This document shows positions 8,213-17,399 of a DNA stretch of 64,000 bases, piece by piece; within the stretch, counting starts at the first letter, position 1; each line of letters begins with the position of its first letter. Under the pieces are notes generated by a model. That model worked only from the letters and a program-made list of their open reading frames with translations, had not been told where the DNA came from and did not search any database. Both the position numbers and the translations under genes were made by a program. The stretch comes from JASHVB01 sp035523995 (GTDB taxonomy: Bacteria; Pseudomonadota; Alphaproteobacteria; Acetobacterales; Acetobacteraceae): assembly GCA_035523995.1 (NCBI GenBank), contig DATKPQ010000072.1, forward strand, positions 16,950-80,949. The letters are read 5' to 3'.

Positions 8213-9805
8213 ATGTCGGAATCCACTGCCGGAATGGGCCTCGCCAGCAATCTGCGCCGCGACGCCCGCATCATCGGCCTGCTGTTCGCCAGCACCACCA
8301 GCATGATCGGCTCCGGCTGGTTGTTCGGCTCCTATCACGCCGCCAAAATCGCCGGCCCCTACGCGATCTGGAGCTGGGTCGTCGGCGCCATCATCATCAT
8401 GCTGATCGCGCTGTGCTTCGCCGAGCTTGGCGCGCTGTTCCCACGCAGCGGCGCCCTGGTGCACATGAGCCACGCCAGCCATGGCGAGGGCCTGGGCCGC
8501 ATCTGGAGCTGGATGCTGTTCCTGGCCTACGTCCCTGTGCCCGCGGTTGAAGCCGAGGCAGTCGTCACCTACGCCAACAACTACCTGCCGTACTTCATCC
8601 AGCCCCATAGCAGCGGCCTGTTGACCGGCCTGGGCTTCCTGGTCTGCGCAATCCTGCTGGGCATCTTTGCACTGCTGAACCTGCTGGCCGTCAGACTTTT
8701 GCTGGATACCAGTACCATCGTGACCTGGTGGAAGATCTTTGTGCCCATCATAACCGTGGTCGCTCTGATCGCTGCCAGCACGCATTGGGGCGTGATGCAG
8801 GCTGACCCGAGCAGTTACCACTTCACCGGCATTTTCACCGCGCTGCCCGCGGCAGGGATCGTGTTCAGCTATCTCGGTTTCCGCACGGCGATCGACCTGG
8901 GCGGCGAAAGCGCCAACCCCCAGGTGCACATCCCAATGGCGGTGATCGGTTCGGTGCTGCTGTCGGCGGCGATCTATATCGGCCTGCAAGTCGCGTTCCT
9001 GCTCGCGCTTCGGCCCGGCGATCTGACGCATGGCTGGCACAATCTCAGCTTTACCGGGCAGCTTGGTCCGTTCGCGGGGCTCGCCGGTGTGCTGGGGCTG
9101 AGCTGGCTGGCGGCGCTGCTTTATATCGACGCATACATTTCGCCCGGCGGCACCGCGCTGATGTACCTCGCGGGCGGGGCGCGGATTCTCTACGGGACAG
9201 GCGAAATGCGCGCGGGGCCGCGCTGGCTGATGCGGTTGAATGCGGCGAGGGCGCCGTGGGCATCCGTGCTGGTGATGTGGGTGGCCGGCGTACTATTCTT
9301 GCTACCGTTCCCGGCGTGGCAGCTTATGGTCAACTACATCACCTCGATCACCGTGCTGACGTACGGGCTGGGGCCGGTGGTGTTGCTGGTGCTGCGGAGC
9401 AGCCATCCGGACATGGCGCGGCGCTTCCGATTGCCGGCGGCGGGCTTGCTGGCGCCCATCGCCTTCGTCTGCAGCAACTGGATCATCGAGTGGACGGGGT
9501 TCGAGACCAACTCATTCTTGTTTGGACTGATCTTTGTAGGGTTTGCTCTGTACGCGTTGCAGTACCACCTGATCGCGCGGCGTCCAGCAAGGGATTTCGG
9601 TTGGCGCAATATCGCGTGGCTGTTCCCGTGGTTCGCCGGGATGTGGGTGTTGTCCGCTTTGGGGAACGTGGGCGGCGGGTTGGGCGTGCTGGGCTTCTGG
9701 CCTGCGGTGGTGCTGGTGGCGATCTGGAGTTTGGTCGTGTTGACGCTGGCGCAAAACAGCGCGGTGTCGCCGGAGGAGACCGAGGCGATGATGCAACGGA
9801 CGTAA
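8213..9805 (+). CDS. APC-family amino acid permease
   Basis: A 530-residue permease with about 12-14 membrane helices. GLLFASTTSMIGSGWLFGSY in the first helix carries the glycine-rich unwound segment used by APC transporters to hold the amino group of the substrate, and ALCFAELGALFPRSG is the conserved end of helix 2. GGAGATG just ahead of the ATG is a good ribosome binding site. It is the third gene in the run begun by the FAD oxidoreductase and could import its substrate. A stem-loop lies 14 bases after the stop. Substrate is not predictable from sequence. Confidence 0.87.
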   Translation: MSESTAGMGLASNLRRDARIIGLLFASTTSMIGSGWLFGSYHAAKIAGPYAIWSWVVGAIIIMLIALCFAELGALFPRSGALVHMSHASHGEGLGRIWSWMLFLAYVPVPAVEAEAVVTYANNYLPYFIQPHSSGLLTGLGFLVCAILLGIFALLNLLAVRLLLDTSTIVTWWKIFVPIITVVALIAASTHWGVMQADPSSYHFTGIFTALPAAGIVFSYLGFRTAIDLGGESANPQVHIPMAVIGSVLLSAAIYIGLQVAFLLALRPGDLTHGWHNLSFTGQLGPFAGLAGVLGLSWLAALLYIDAYISPGGTALMYLAGGARILYGTGEMRAGPRWLMRLNAARAPWASVLVMWVAGVLFLLPFPAWQLMVNYITSITVLTYGLGPVVLLVLRSSHPDMARRFRLPAAGLLAPIAFVCSNWIIEWTGFETNSFLFGLIFVGFALYALQYHLIARRPARDFGWRNIAWLFPWFAGMWVLSALGNVGGGLGVLGFWPAVVLVAIWSLVVLTLAQNSAVSPEETEAMMQRT

Positions 9806-9818
9806 GCTTCACCCCGCC

Positions 9819-9851
9819 CATAACCTCTCCCGCTTCGTGGGACAGGTTATG
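9819..9851. terminator. 13-bp stem-loop after the permease gene
   Basis: CATAACCTCTCCC pairs with GGGACAGGTTATG with a single mismatch across a seven-base loop. It starts 14 bases after the permease stop and could terminate that transcript, although no T run follows. A second GGGAGAGG lies at 9861-9868. It is part of the CTCTCCC repeat family. Confidence 0.45.
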
Positions 9852-9925
9852 TCGCCTCTTGGGAGAGGTTGCATCGCGTCGCGTCCCCCGTCACCTTCCG
9901 CCCGCAATGCGCGCCGAGGGACTCC

Positions 9926-12676
9926 ATGCGCGGGAAGGGCATCGTCGCCGCAGTCATCTTCTTTGCGGTCTGTCTGATCGTTCTGGGTCGCACCAGCAGC
10001 CTGGCGATCGACTGGGATTGGTTTTCGTCAATTGGCCACGTAGACGTCTTCTGGACGATCCTTTTCGCCAAACTGGGATTGTTCGCGGCGGTCCTGGTCA
10101 CCTCGGCGCTGTTGCTATGGGTCAACGGCGCCGTCGCGTTGAGGCTTGCTTCGTGGCGAGGCTTGCGGCTCGCTACGGCCTTCGGTTCGGGCACCACCGG
10201 CGTCCCCGCGCTGCCGGGTACGCCGCCTGGCTTGTTCCGCCCCACCGTGCCGCAATTGCCGTGGCGGCTGATCCTGGGCGGGCTTGCGCTTGCACTGGGC
10301 GTGCTGATCGCTGTTGGCGCATCCAGCCAGTGGGAACTGGTGCTTCGCTACATCTACCAACTGCCATACGGCAAAACCGATCCGATGTTCGGCAAGGACA
10401 TCGGCTTCTATTTGTTCTCGCTGCCGGCCTGGCTTGCGCTGAATGACTGGATGTTCTGGTTGCTGGCGCTGAGCGCTGCCGTGGCCGGGGCGGTGTATTT
10501 CGTGCACGGGGATATCGACGTCGACCACTTCCCGTTCCGATTCTCGCCCAGCGTCATTGCCCACGGTTCCGCCCTGCTGGGACTGTTGTTCGTCGTGAAA
10601 GCGTGGGCTTATTTCCTCGACCGTTACCTGCTGCTGTACGACAACAACGGCGTGGTGATCGGCGCCAGCTACACCGACGTGCATGTCGTGCTGCCGGTCC
10701 TGTGGCTGCTGCTTGGGCTGTGCGTCACCGGCGCGATCGTCGCCTGGGCCAATTTGTGGCGGCGCAGCGTCCGGCCCGTCATCGCCGTCCTGGTGCTGGT
10801 CTTCGGCGGGTCTTTCCTGTTCGACGAAGTGGTGCCCGGATTGTTCGAGCGCTTCTACGTCAAGCCCAGCGAATTGCAGTTGGAGTCGCCCTTTATCAGC
10901 CGCAACATCGCGATGACGAGGGAAGCTTATGGCCTGGACAAAATCGAGGTGAAGCCGTTCCCCGCCGAACAAGGCCTGACCTACCAGACGATGGAGCGCG
11001 ATAAAGGCACGGTGGATAACATCCGCCTGTGGGACTGGCAGCCGCTGATCGACACCTACGCGCAACTTCAGGAAATCCGTACCTATTACAAGTTCCTGGA
11101 TGTCGATGTGGATCGTTACCATTTCGGCGACCGCCACCAGCAGGTGACGATCGCCGCGCGCGAGATTGCTCCGTCCCTTCTCGCAGCCAATGCGCAGACC
11201 TGGGTGAATCTGCACCTCTTGTTCACGCACGGATACGGCGTCGTCATGTCGCCGGTTACCGAAAAAACCAGTGAGGGTTTGCCGGATTTCTTCATGCGGG
11301 ACATCCCGCCGATCGCCTCCGGCGGCGCGCCCGCGATCACGCAGCCGCGCATCTATTTCGGCGAAGGCCCTCAGAACTACGTTATTGTCAATGGCAGTAT
11401 AAAGGAGTTCGACTATCCGAAGGGGAATAATAATGTCTATAATCATTACGATGGCACGGATGGCGTTCCGATTGGCAGCTATCTCTGGCGTTCGCTGTTC
11501 GCCTGGCATTTCGATGATGTGAACATCCTGCTAAGCCGTTACGTAACTGGAGCGAGCAGGATTCTGATCCATCGCAACATTCAGGATCGTGTGCACATGA
11601 TCGCGCCGTTTCTGAAGTTGGACCACGATCCCTATGTCGTGGTCAGTGGCGGGCGGCTGTTCTGGATCCAGGATGCCTACACAACCAGCGACTGGTTCCC
11701 CTATGCACAGCCGCAGCCGGACGGTCTGGATTACATCCGGAATTCTGTGAAGGTCGTGATCGATGCGTATAATGGCACGGTGTCATTCTATGTTGCCGAT
11801 CCAACCGATCCAATCATCGCAACTTACGAACACATTTTTCCCAGCTTGTTCCAGCCGCTTTCCGCGATGCCATCCGATCTGCTGCGTCACATCCGCTATC
11901 CCGAGGATTTGTTTACCATCCAGGCGATGGAATACCGCGCCTATCACATGGACACGCCGGAGGTATTCTATAACCGCGAGGATCTCTGGCAGTTTCCGCG
12001 TGAGCCTGCCGCGCTCGATGGCGAGGGGCCGGGCCAAAGGATGGTGCCTTACTATATGATGATGCGCCTGCCGGGCGAGCAGGAGACTCAATTCTTTCTG
12101 ATGCTGCCGATGGTGCCGAGCCAGCGGGAGAACATGATTGCCTGGATGGCCGCGCGTTGCGATCCGCCCGAATACGGCAAGCTGATCGTTTATGAATTTC
12201 CCAAGGACAAGTTGGTCTACGGACCGTTCCAGATCGACGCGCGGATCAACCAAAATACCGAGATTTCGCAACAGATCTCGTTGTGGAACCAGATGGGATC
12301 GCGAGTGATCCGCGGTAATCTGCTGGTGGTGCCGATTGATAATTCGATCTTGTACGTTTCGCCGCTGTACCTGCGCGCCGCGGCAGGTCAGTTGCCGGAG
12401 CTGAAGCGAGTGATCGCTGCCTACGGCGACCGCGTGGTGATGGAGGACACGCTGCCCGAGGCGTTGGCGGCCTTGTTCGGACAGGCAGTGCCGACAGCGC
12501 CGATGCCGGTGAGCGCGGGTGTGGCGGCGCCCGGTTCCATGGACGCGCGGGCGCAAGCGGCGCTCGCGCATTATGACAAGGCGATCGAACGGTTGAAGGC
12601 CGGCGATTGGGCGGGGTTTGGCGCAGAACTCGACGCGATGAAGCCGCTGCTGGAGCAACTGTCGCGCCCGCATTGA
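9926..12676 (+). CDS. UPF0182 family large membrane protein
   Basis: A 916-residue protein that matches the UPF0182 family in layout and length. About seven hydrophobic segments fill the first ~310 residues, and a large soluble, probably extracytoplasmic, region follows. Recognisable stretches include PGLFERFYVKPSELQLESPF, YKFLDVDVDRYHFGD, and LPMVPSQRENMIAWMAARCD. The C-terminal tail (about residues 850-916) contains a short basic/acidic helix of the type seen in homologues. Function is not established for the family. I chose ATG 9926 because GAGGG lies just upstream and the protein then begins with a short basic segment and helix; an in-frame start at 9869 would add 19 residues that come from repeat sequence. 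Confidence 0.85.
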   Translation: MRGKGIVAAVIFFAVCLIVLGRTSSLAIDWDWFSSIGHVDVFWTILFAKLGLFAAVLVTSALLLWVNGAVALRLASWRGLRLATAFGSGTTGVPALPGTPPGLFRPTVPQLPWRLILGGLALALGVLIAVGASSQWELVLRYIYQLPYGKTDPMFGKDIGFYLFSLPAWLALNDWMFWLLALSAAVAGAVYFVHGDIDVDHFPFRFSPSVIAHGSALLGLLFVVKAWAYFLDRYLLLYDNNGVVIGASYTDVHVVLPVLWLLLGLCVTGAIVAWANLWRRSVRPVIAVLVLVFGGSFLFDEVVPGLFERFYVKPSELQLESPFISRNIAMTREAYGLDKIEVKPFPAEQGLTYQTMERDKGTVDNIRLWDWQPLIDTYAQLQEIRTYYKFLDVDVDRYHFGDRHQQVTIAAREIAPSLLAANAQTWVNLHLLFTHGYGVVMSPVTEKTSEGLPDFFMRDIPPIASGGAPAITQPRIYFGEGPQNYVIVNGSIKEFDYPKGNNNVYNHYDGTDGVPIGSYLWRSLFAWHFDDVNILLSRYVTGASRILIHRNIQDRVHMIAPFLKLDHDPYVVVSGGRLFWIQDAYTTSDWFPYAQPQPDGLDYIRNSVKVVIDAYNGTVSFYVADPTDPIIATYEHIFPSLFQPLSAMPSDLLRHIRYPEDLFTIQAMEYRAYHMDTPEVFYNREDLWQFPREPAALDGEGPGQRMVPYYMMMRLPGEQETQFFLMLPMVPSQRENMIAWMAARCDPPEYGKLIVYEFPKDKLVYGPFQIDARINQNTEISQQISLWNQMGSRVIRGNLLVVPIDNSILYVSPLYLRAAAGQLPELKRVIAAYGDRVVMEDTLPEALAALFGQAVPTAPMPVSAGVAAPGSMDARAQAALAHYDKAIERLKAGDWAGFGAELDAMKPLLEQLSRPH

Positions 12677-12683
12677 GTTAAAA

Positions 12684-12845
12684 CCTGTCCCGCGAGAGCG
12701 GGAGAGGTCGAAACGCAGGTGACCGGGGCGGTAGGCGCTTATTTTGTGCTGACCCGATCCCCCTCACCCTCGGCGCTAACGCGCCTCGCGTCGATCCGTT
12801 TCGCTACTCACCGCCACTTCGTGGGAGAGGTTACGTCCAATTATG
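12684..12845. repeat. CTCTCCC-family composite repeat
   Basis: A stem-loop (CCTGTCCCGC at 12684-12693 against GCGGGAGAGG at 12698-12707) begins eight bases after the UPF0182 stop. It is followed by GTCGAAACGCAGGTGACCGG and a CCCCTCACCCTCGG block, then TTCGTGGGAGAGGTTACG. Related GGTCGAGACGCGCAGGTG follows the hairpin near 18412. The distal part lies inside the 3' end of the flavoprotein gene on the minus strand. Confidence 0.6.
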
Positions 12846-14542
12846 TACCCCTGGCACAGAGCCCGCGCGAGCCCGTGTTGGCTGAATCCGCCTGCGGATT
12901 CGCCGCCACAATACAGCTCGGCAATGTTCGCGCCGTTCAAATCCACCACCTGACAGTGCGCATTGATCCGCAACCCCATGCGCGTGTCGTGAATCACCGG
13001 CGTCGCCCAAGCAGCATAGAATGGCGGCTTGGCGATCTTGTAGCGAGGCGTCGGCTTGCCGAAATCTTCGTCAACGCCGGATTCCACAAACGCGTTGTAC
13101 CGCGCCACCGTCCGCACCAGATTCTCCAGCGGCATCGGAACACGCTGGTATTGCATCGCAATCCGTTCCGCCAACGCCGCCACCGTATCGGCACGAAAGC
13201 AGAACCCATCCGCGTAATCGACATGCGGGGGCTCGAGCACCCATTCCTCGCGCTGCACCGCATCGGAGTCGAAAATCGCCCAAATCGGGCCGCCACCGTT
13301 GCGGCCGTCGCCAATCCCGGCCATCGCTGCATTCAGCCAGTTGTTCGGCCGGAACTTTGCGTTCTGAGCGTTCCGATAATCACCCTGGGTGTAGGGATTT
13401 ATCGAGTTGTAATTGTTGGTCGTGAACCCTCGCCCGGTCTCGTCATAGAAACGTTGGCCCAGCATGTTCACCGTTATCACGTTCTGCCAATCGCGCACAG
13501 GCAGGCCGATCGCCCGTGCGCGATCGAACACTGTGCAGCCGGGATACCAGCGCAGGTTCTGATAACCGTACTGACAGCCGATCGCCGCTGGCTTGGTGAC
13601 GCTGTAGCCGAATTCCCCCACCTGGTTGTACGTCCCCCATAACGAGGCGCCGATCGCCATCGCGGCCAGTTCGCCGCTGGCGTCCTGGTCGGACCAGGGC
13701 ATACCCGACAGACCGCAGTACTCCTCGGTCAGGCGCGGATCGGCGATGCGGCGGAAATTCACGTTACCGGTGGACCCGCCGGTGCCGATTACCACCGCCC
13801 TGCGTGCGCGGATCGCCAACCGCGCGCCAGCATGCTCCGCGGCAATTCCCAGCACGTGGCCGGCATGCGGCGCCTCCCGGTAGATCGCCAGCATGCGGTG
13901 TCGTAGCAGGATCTCCACCCCGACCCGGCGCGCGGTGGCTTCCAGCGGACGCATGAGCCCGTTGCCGGAGGACCGCGTCGCTTGCTCTTCCGCCGCGGCC
14001 GGCCGGCCGGTCTGCACCATCGGCCAATGCGACACCGCGCAGTGCATCTCCCGCGGTGCTGAGTTGCCTACCGCGTTGCCGCCTTGCGCGTCAGGTGCCT
14101 TGTCTACAAACACCACGCCATGCGCGACCAGCCATTCGAATGTCTCGGCGCTGTGGTCGGCGAAGGCGCGGACGATCTCGTGGTCGTTGTAGCGGTAGTC
14201 GGGAAAACCGTTTGGTTCCACCACCGACCAGTCGGTGAGGTCACGGAACAGTACATCGGGGGAGTCCACGATGCCATATTTCTTCTGCGCGCTGGTTCCG
14301 CCCCCCAGAGGCACATTGCCGCCGCTGGTGATCGCGTGGCCGCCGATGTCGGCCTCTTGCTCCACCACGATCACCGACAGGCCGGCTTCTCGCGCGATGA
14401 TCGCCGCTGTCATGCCGGTGGCGCCGGCGCCGATCACCACGACGTCCGCCGCGATGTCCCATTGGGCCGGCGGCGCCTGCAGCGCGGTCGCGATGGGGGT
14501 ACGTGCGGCGTTGGGCCACAAGCGAGTACGTTCTTCCGTCAT
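12776..14542 (-). CDS. FAD-binding dehydrogenase, fumarate reductase/3-ketosteroid dehydrogenase type
   Basis: A 588-residue flavoprotein of the FAD_binding_2 type. The FAD motif GAGATG is at residues 38-43 and is followed by the acidic strand VVEQEADIGGHAITSGGN. The conserved ending GLRINAHCQVVDLNG then ELYCGGESAGGFSQHGLA closes the FAD site. Members reduce or dehydrogenate organic acids or steroids. I see no Sec or Tat signal, so it is probably cytoplasmic. Start ATG 14542 gives MTEERT; an in-frame start at 14602 would add 20 residues. The final ~16 residues (VAVSSETDRREAR) are encoded inside a CTCTCCC-family repeat and are probably an acquired tail. Confidence 0.78.
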   Translation of the reverse strand: MTEERTRLWPNAARTPIATALQAPPAQWDIAADVVVIGAGATGMTAAIIAREAGLSVIVVEQEADIGGHAITSGGNVPLGGGTSAQKKYGIVDSPDVLFRDLTDWSVVEPNGFPDYRYNDHEIVRAFADHSAETFEWLVAHGVVFVDKAPDAQGGNAVGNSAPREMHCAVSHWPMVQTGRPAAAEEQATRSSGNGLMRPLEATARRVGVEILLRHRMLAIYREAPHAGHVLGIAAEHAGARLAIRARRAVVIGTGGSTGNVNFRRIADPRLTEEYCGLSGMPWSDQDASGELAAMAIGASLWGTYNQVGEFGYSVTKPAAIGCQYGYQNLRWYPGCTVFDRARAIGLPVRDWQNVITVNMLGQRFYDETGRGFTTNNYNSINPYTQGDYRNAQNAKFRPNNWLNAAMAGIGDGRNGGGPIWAIFDSDAVQREEWVLEPPHVDYADGFCFRADTVAALAERIAMQYQRVPMPLENLVRTVARYNAFVESGVDEDFGKPTPRYKIAKPPFYAAWATPVIHDTRMGLRINAHCQVVDLNGANIAELYCGGESAGGFSQHGLARALCQGYIIGRNLSHEVAVSSETDRREAR

Positions 14543-14668
14543 GTCGATTCCTGAACCGTGGCGGCATGGGCCGTTCCGACCACGCTCGGGAGACCGCGTC
14601 AACGCTGCGGGACGCCCGGGGTATGCGAGGGTGCGCGGTGTGCAGCCCTCGCCGGTAGCAACTGCGCG

Positions 14669-17188
14669 CTACGCCACCCTTGAGCGTTCAGTATCGGCGC
14701 ACGGGCTGCTATCGGTCGTGTTACGCCCCCACAACAAATTGTGCAACATGTCCTCCAGCGGGGCGCTCCTGGAGGACGGCTCGAACCGCACGTGCAAGTG
14801 CCGATCGCTATCAGTGGCGACGACTTCGAATTGGGCCTGTATGCCCGGATGCCCGTCCCAGGTCATCCTGCCACGCTGACCCTGTTTGGCGCTGATCCCG
14901 TCAGCAGAAATTGCTGCGCCGCTCTCCGAAATGTCGACCGTCATCGCAGCAATGCCGCTTGGTCCGCCTTCGAATGAAATTGTGCAGGGCTGACTCACGG
15001 CGACGCGGGCACCCATTCGGCGATCCGCTTCCTTGCTTGCCGTATAGATCGTACGTACAACAGCACCACGCAGAGTCGTGATCTCGGCGGCGACCGCACC
15101 GGAGCCGGCACGCAGATGCGCCGCCTGAGCGCCTGCGCTATTTGCCTCTTGCGACACTGCGGCGATGCGGTTGGTCACCTCCTGCACGGCGGCGCTGCTC
15201 TCCGCCACGTTGCGGGCGATGTCCTGAGTTGCCGCAGTCTGCTGGTCGATCGCCTCCGCCACCGACGCGGCAACGCCCGCGACGTCGTCCAGCGTGTGGC
15301 CAATATCCTCAATGGCCGCTACCGTTCCGTTCGTTGCTCCCTGCAGGCCAGCGATCTGGCGTGTGATCTCCTCGGTGGCCTTGGCGGTCTGGGCCGCGAG
15401 CGTTTTCACCTCGCCGGCCACCACGGCAAAGCCTTTTCCCGCCTCGCCGGCGCGAGCCGCTTCGATCGTGGCATTCAGCGCGAGCAGGTTGGTCTGGGCG
15501 GCGATGCTCGCGATCATATTGGCCACGGAACCGATCCGCTCTGCCGCCTCGGACAGCGACCGAATCGTTTCCCGGGCACGGGCACCCTTTTCCGCGGCAG
15601 CCTGGGAAACCGAACTGGCGTGCTGCACTTGCTCGGACACCTGGCGGATCGAGGCCGCCAGTTCCTCGCTGGCCGCGGCAACGAGTTGCGCGTTCTTCAA
15701 TGCTTGGTTGGCTGCTTCGGCCACGAGTTCGGCGTTGGCGCTCACCCGCTCCGCCGACTGGGCCATGGCATCGGCATCGCCCGCCATGGCGTCGGTACGT
15801 TCCGCGACCCGCTCTACCGCGGCACCTGCCTCCCGCTCGATGGTCAGCGCCATTTTTTCCACGGTCTCGCGCCGCATCGCGCCGGCCTTGCGTTCGAACT
15901 CTTTCGCTTCCCATACTTTGAATGCGAGATGGGCGCGCATCGCGCGCAGCATCGAGGCCATGCGCCGGAATTCGCGCGCCGCCGGCATCGCGATATCGGT
16001 CGTCACGTCGCCGTGGCTGATGTTCCGAAAATGGCCTTCGAATTTATCTACGCTGCGGCGTATCGTGCAAAGCAGGCCCCAGCCGAGCGCGAGGATCGAG
16101 GCGGTCCCGCCGCAGGCCACGATAGTGCCGAGGATCAGGCGCCTTCGAAGACTCGCTCCGGCATTCTGATAGGCTTGCTGGCCGAGGTCGATCTGCAGAT
16201 TCGTCAATTTTCGGTTGCCATTGAAAACGGCCTGGAACAAGGGCGGCGCCTTGTTCTGGAACAGGCTATCGAGACCGGCCGAGTCGGCGCGCTGTGCCAG
16301 GGCAAGCGCCGGTTCGAGCGCATTGTGTAATAAAGCTGCGTAATCCGCCGCGAATTGCCGGGCCAGGGCCTGTTGCTCGGGTGTGAGTGCCGCATTCTGA
16401 TAGGCGGTCCACAGGTCCGCGGCCTTGGCCAGATTGCCGCGCACCACCGGTTCGCGTTGCCGCAGCGCTTGCTCAGCCGAGGCGCCATGATCCAGCGACA
16501 CAGCCACCTGTGCGATCAGGTTGCGATCGTCGCGGATGAGATCCACCAGGCTCCGCAGCTGATTCACCGCCACCAGGTCCTGTTCGTAGACATGGCGCAG
16601 CACGCCGTTCGAAGCCGCCATACCGGCGAAGCCGAGCCACCCCAGCCCGATCATCAGCAAGACCGCGGCAATGGCTGCACCGGCAAGGCGCCCGGCGACC
16701 GAATTCATCACGTCCGCGATGGTTGTTCGCCATCTTGTTCGCACCAAGGCCCCATCGCGCAGGCCAACGCCCTTCGCGGTACCCTCCCGGATGGCGGTAT
16801 AGGCATGCTCCGCGGTCGCGACGTCCTTGCGGCTGGGCATGGAGCGCACGGATATGAACCCGGCGACCTCGCCGCCCTCAACGACCGGCGTAACGTTGGC
16901 GCGGACCCAATAGAAGTCCCCATTTTTCGCGCGATTCTTGACCAGGCCATCCCATGGCCGGCCGGCCTTGATGGTGGCCCACAGATTTGCGAACGCGGCC
17001 GCCGGCATCGACGGATGGCGTACGATGTTATGGGGCGAACCCACCAGCTCCTGCTCCGAGAAGCCGCTGACCTCCTGGAAGACCCGGTTGACGAAGGTGA
17101 TCCGCCCGCCAAGGTCGGTACGCGATACCAACGGCTCTCCGTCGGGCACGATGATTTCGTTGGCCGTGATCGGTTCATTGTTGCGCAT
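14669..17188 (-). CDS. Aer-type PAS chemoreceptor with C-terminal PilZ domain
   Basis: An 839-residue energy-taxis-type receptor. Residues 10-120 are an Aer-like PAS domain (SPHNIVRHPSMP, then KNRAKNGDFYWVRANVTPV), which in Aer binds FAD and senses redox state. Membrane helices lie at about 168-188 and 352-373, separated by a ~160-residue helical segment typical of four-helix ligand-binding domains. A HAMP-like linker leads to a methyl-accepting signalling domain whose hairpin tip is IAAQTNLLALNATIEAARAG (561-580). Residues 722-805 form a PilZ domain with both c-di-GMP motifs: R724-x3-R728 and D752-x-S754-x2-G757. It could couple taxis to c-di-GMP. It stands alone, divergent from the hydroxyacid dehydrogenase; no che genes are nearby. 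Confidence 0.88.
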   Translation of the reverse strand: MRNNEPITANEIIVPDGEPLVSRTDLGGRITFVNRVFQEVSGFSEQELVGSPHNIVRHPSMPAAAFANLWATIKAGRPWDGLVKNRAKNGDFYWVRANVTPVVEGGEVAGFISVRSMPSRKDVATAEHAYTAIREGTAKGVGLRDGALVRTRWRTTIADVMNSVAGRLAGAAIAAVLLMIGLGWLGFAGMAASNGVLRHVYEQDLVAVNQLRSLVDLIRDDRNLIAQVAVSLDHGASAEQALRQREPVVRGNLAKAADLWTAYQNAALTPEQQALARQFAADYAALLHNALEPALALAQRADSAGLDSLFQNKAPPLFQAVFNGNRKLTNLQIDLGQQAYQNAGASLRRRLILGTIVACGGTASILALGWGLLCTIRRSVDKFEGHFRNISHGDVTTDIAMPAAREFRRMASMLRAMRAHLAFKVWEAKEFERKAGAMRRETVEKMALTIEREAGAAVERVAERTDAMAGDADAMAQSAERVSANAELVAEAANQALKNAQLVAAASEELAASIRQVSEQVQHASSVSQAAAEKGARARETIRSLSEAAERIGSVANMIASIAAQTNLLALNATIEAARAGEAGKGFAVVAGEVKTLAAQTAKATEEITRQIAGLQGATNGTVAAIEDIGHTLDDVAGVAASVAEAIDQQTAATQDIARNVAESSAAVQEVTNRIAAVSQEANSAGAQAAHLRAGSGAVAAEITTLRGAVVRTIYTASKEADRRMGARVAVSQPCTISFEGGPSGIAAMTVDISESGAAISADGISAKQGQRGRMTWDGHPGIQAQFEVVATDSDRHLHVRFEPSSRSAPLEDMLHNLLWGRNTTDSSPCADTERSRVA

Positions 17189-17399
17189 GAACGTGCCCCT
17201 GCCGTTGCGGATCGCGTCGATCCTTCGCGCCTGACATACTCATCAATTGATTGACGTTCGATGAACAGCGACCGGGCGGCGACGCGGGCGGAGGACGGTC
17301 TCTGCCGCCCCTCCAAGTCTCCGGACCGGTGTCAGCGGAAGCCCTCTTCCGTAAGCGGGTGCCCGCGGCGATATACGCGCGGTCGGAGGAGGCCAGAAG

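Noticed and set aside
10115..11509. A 464-codon minus-strand frame.
   Set aside because: It is antisense to the UPF0182 gene and His/Gln/Arg-rich in the way mirrored frames are.
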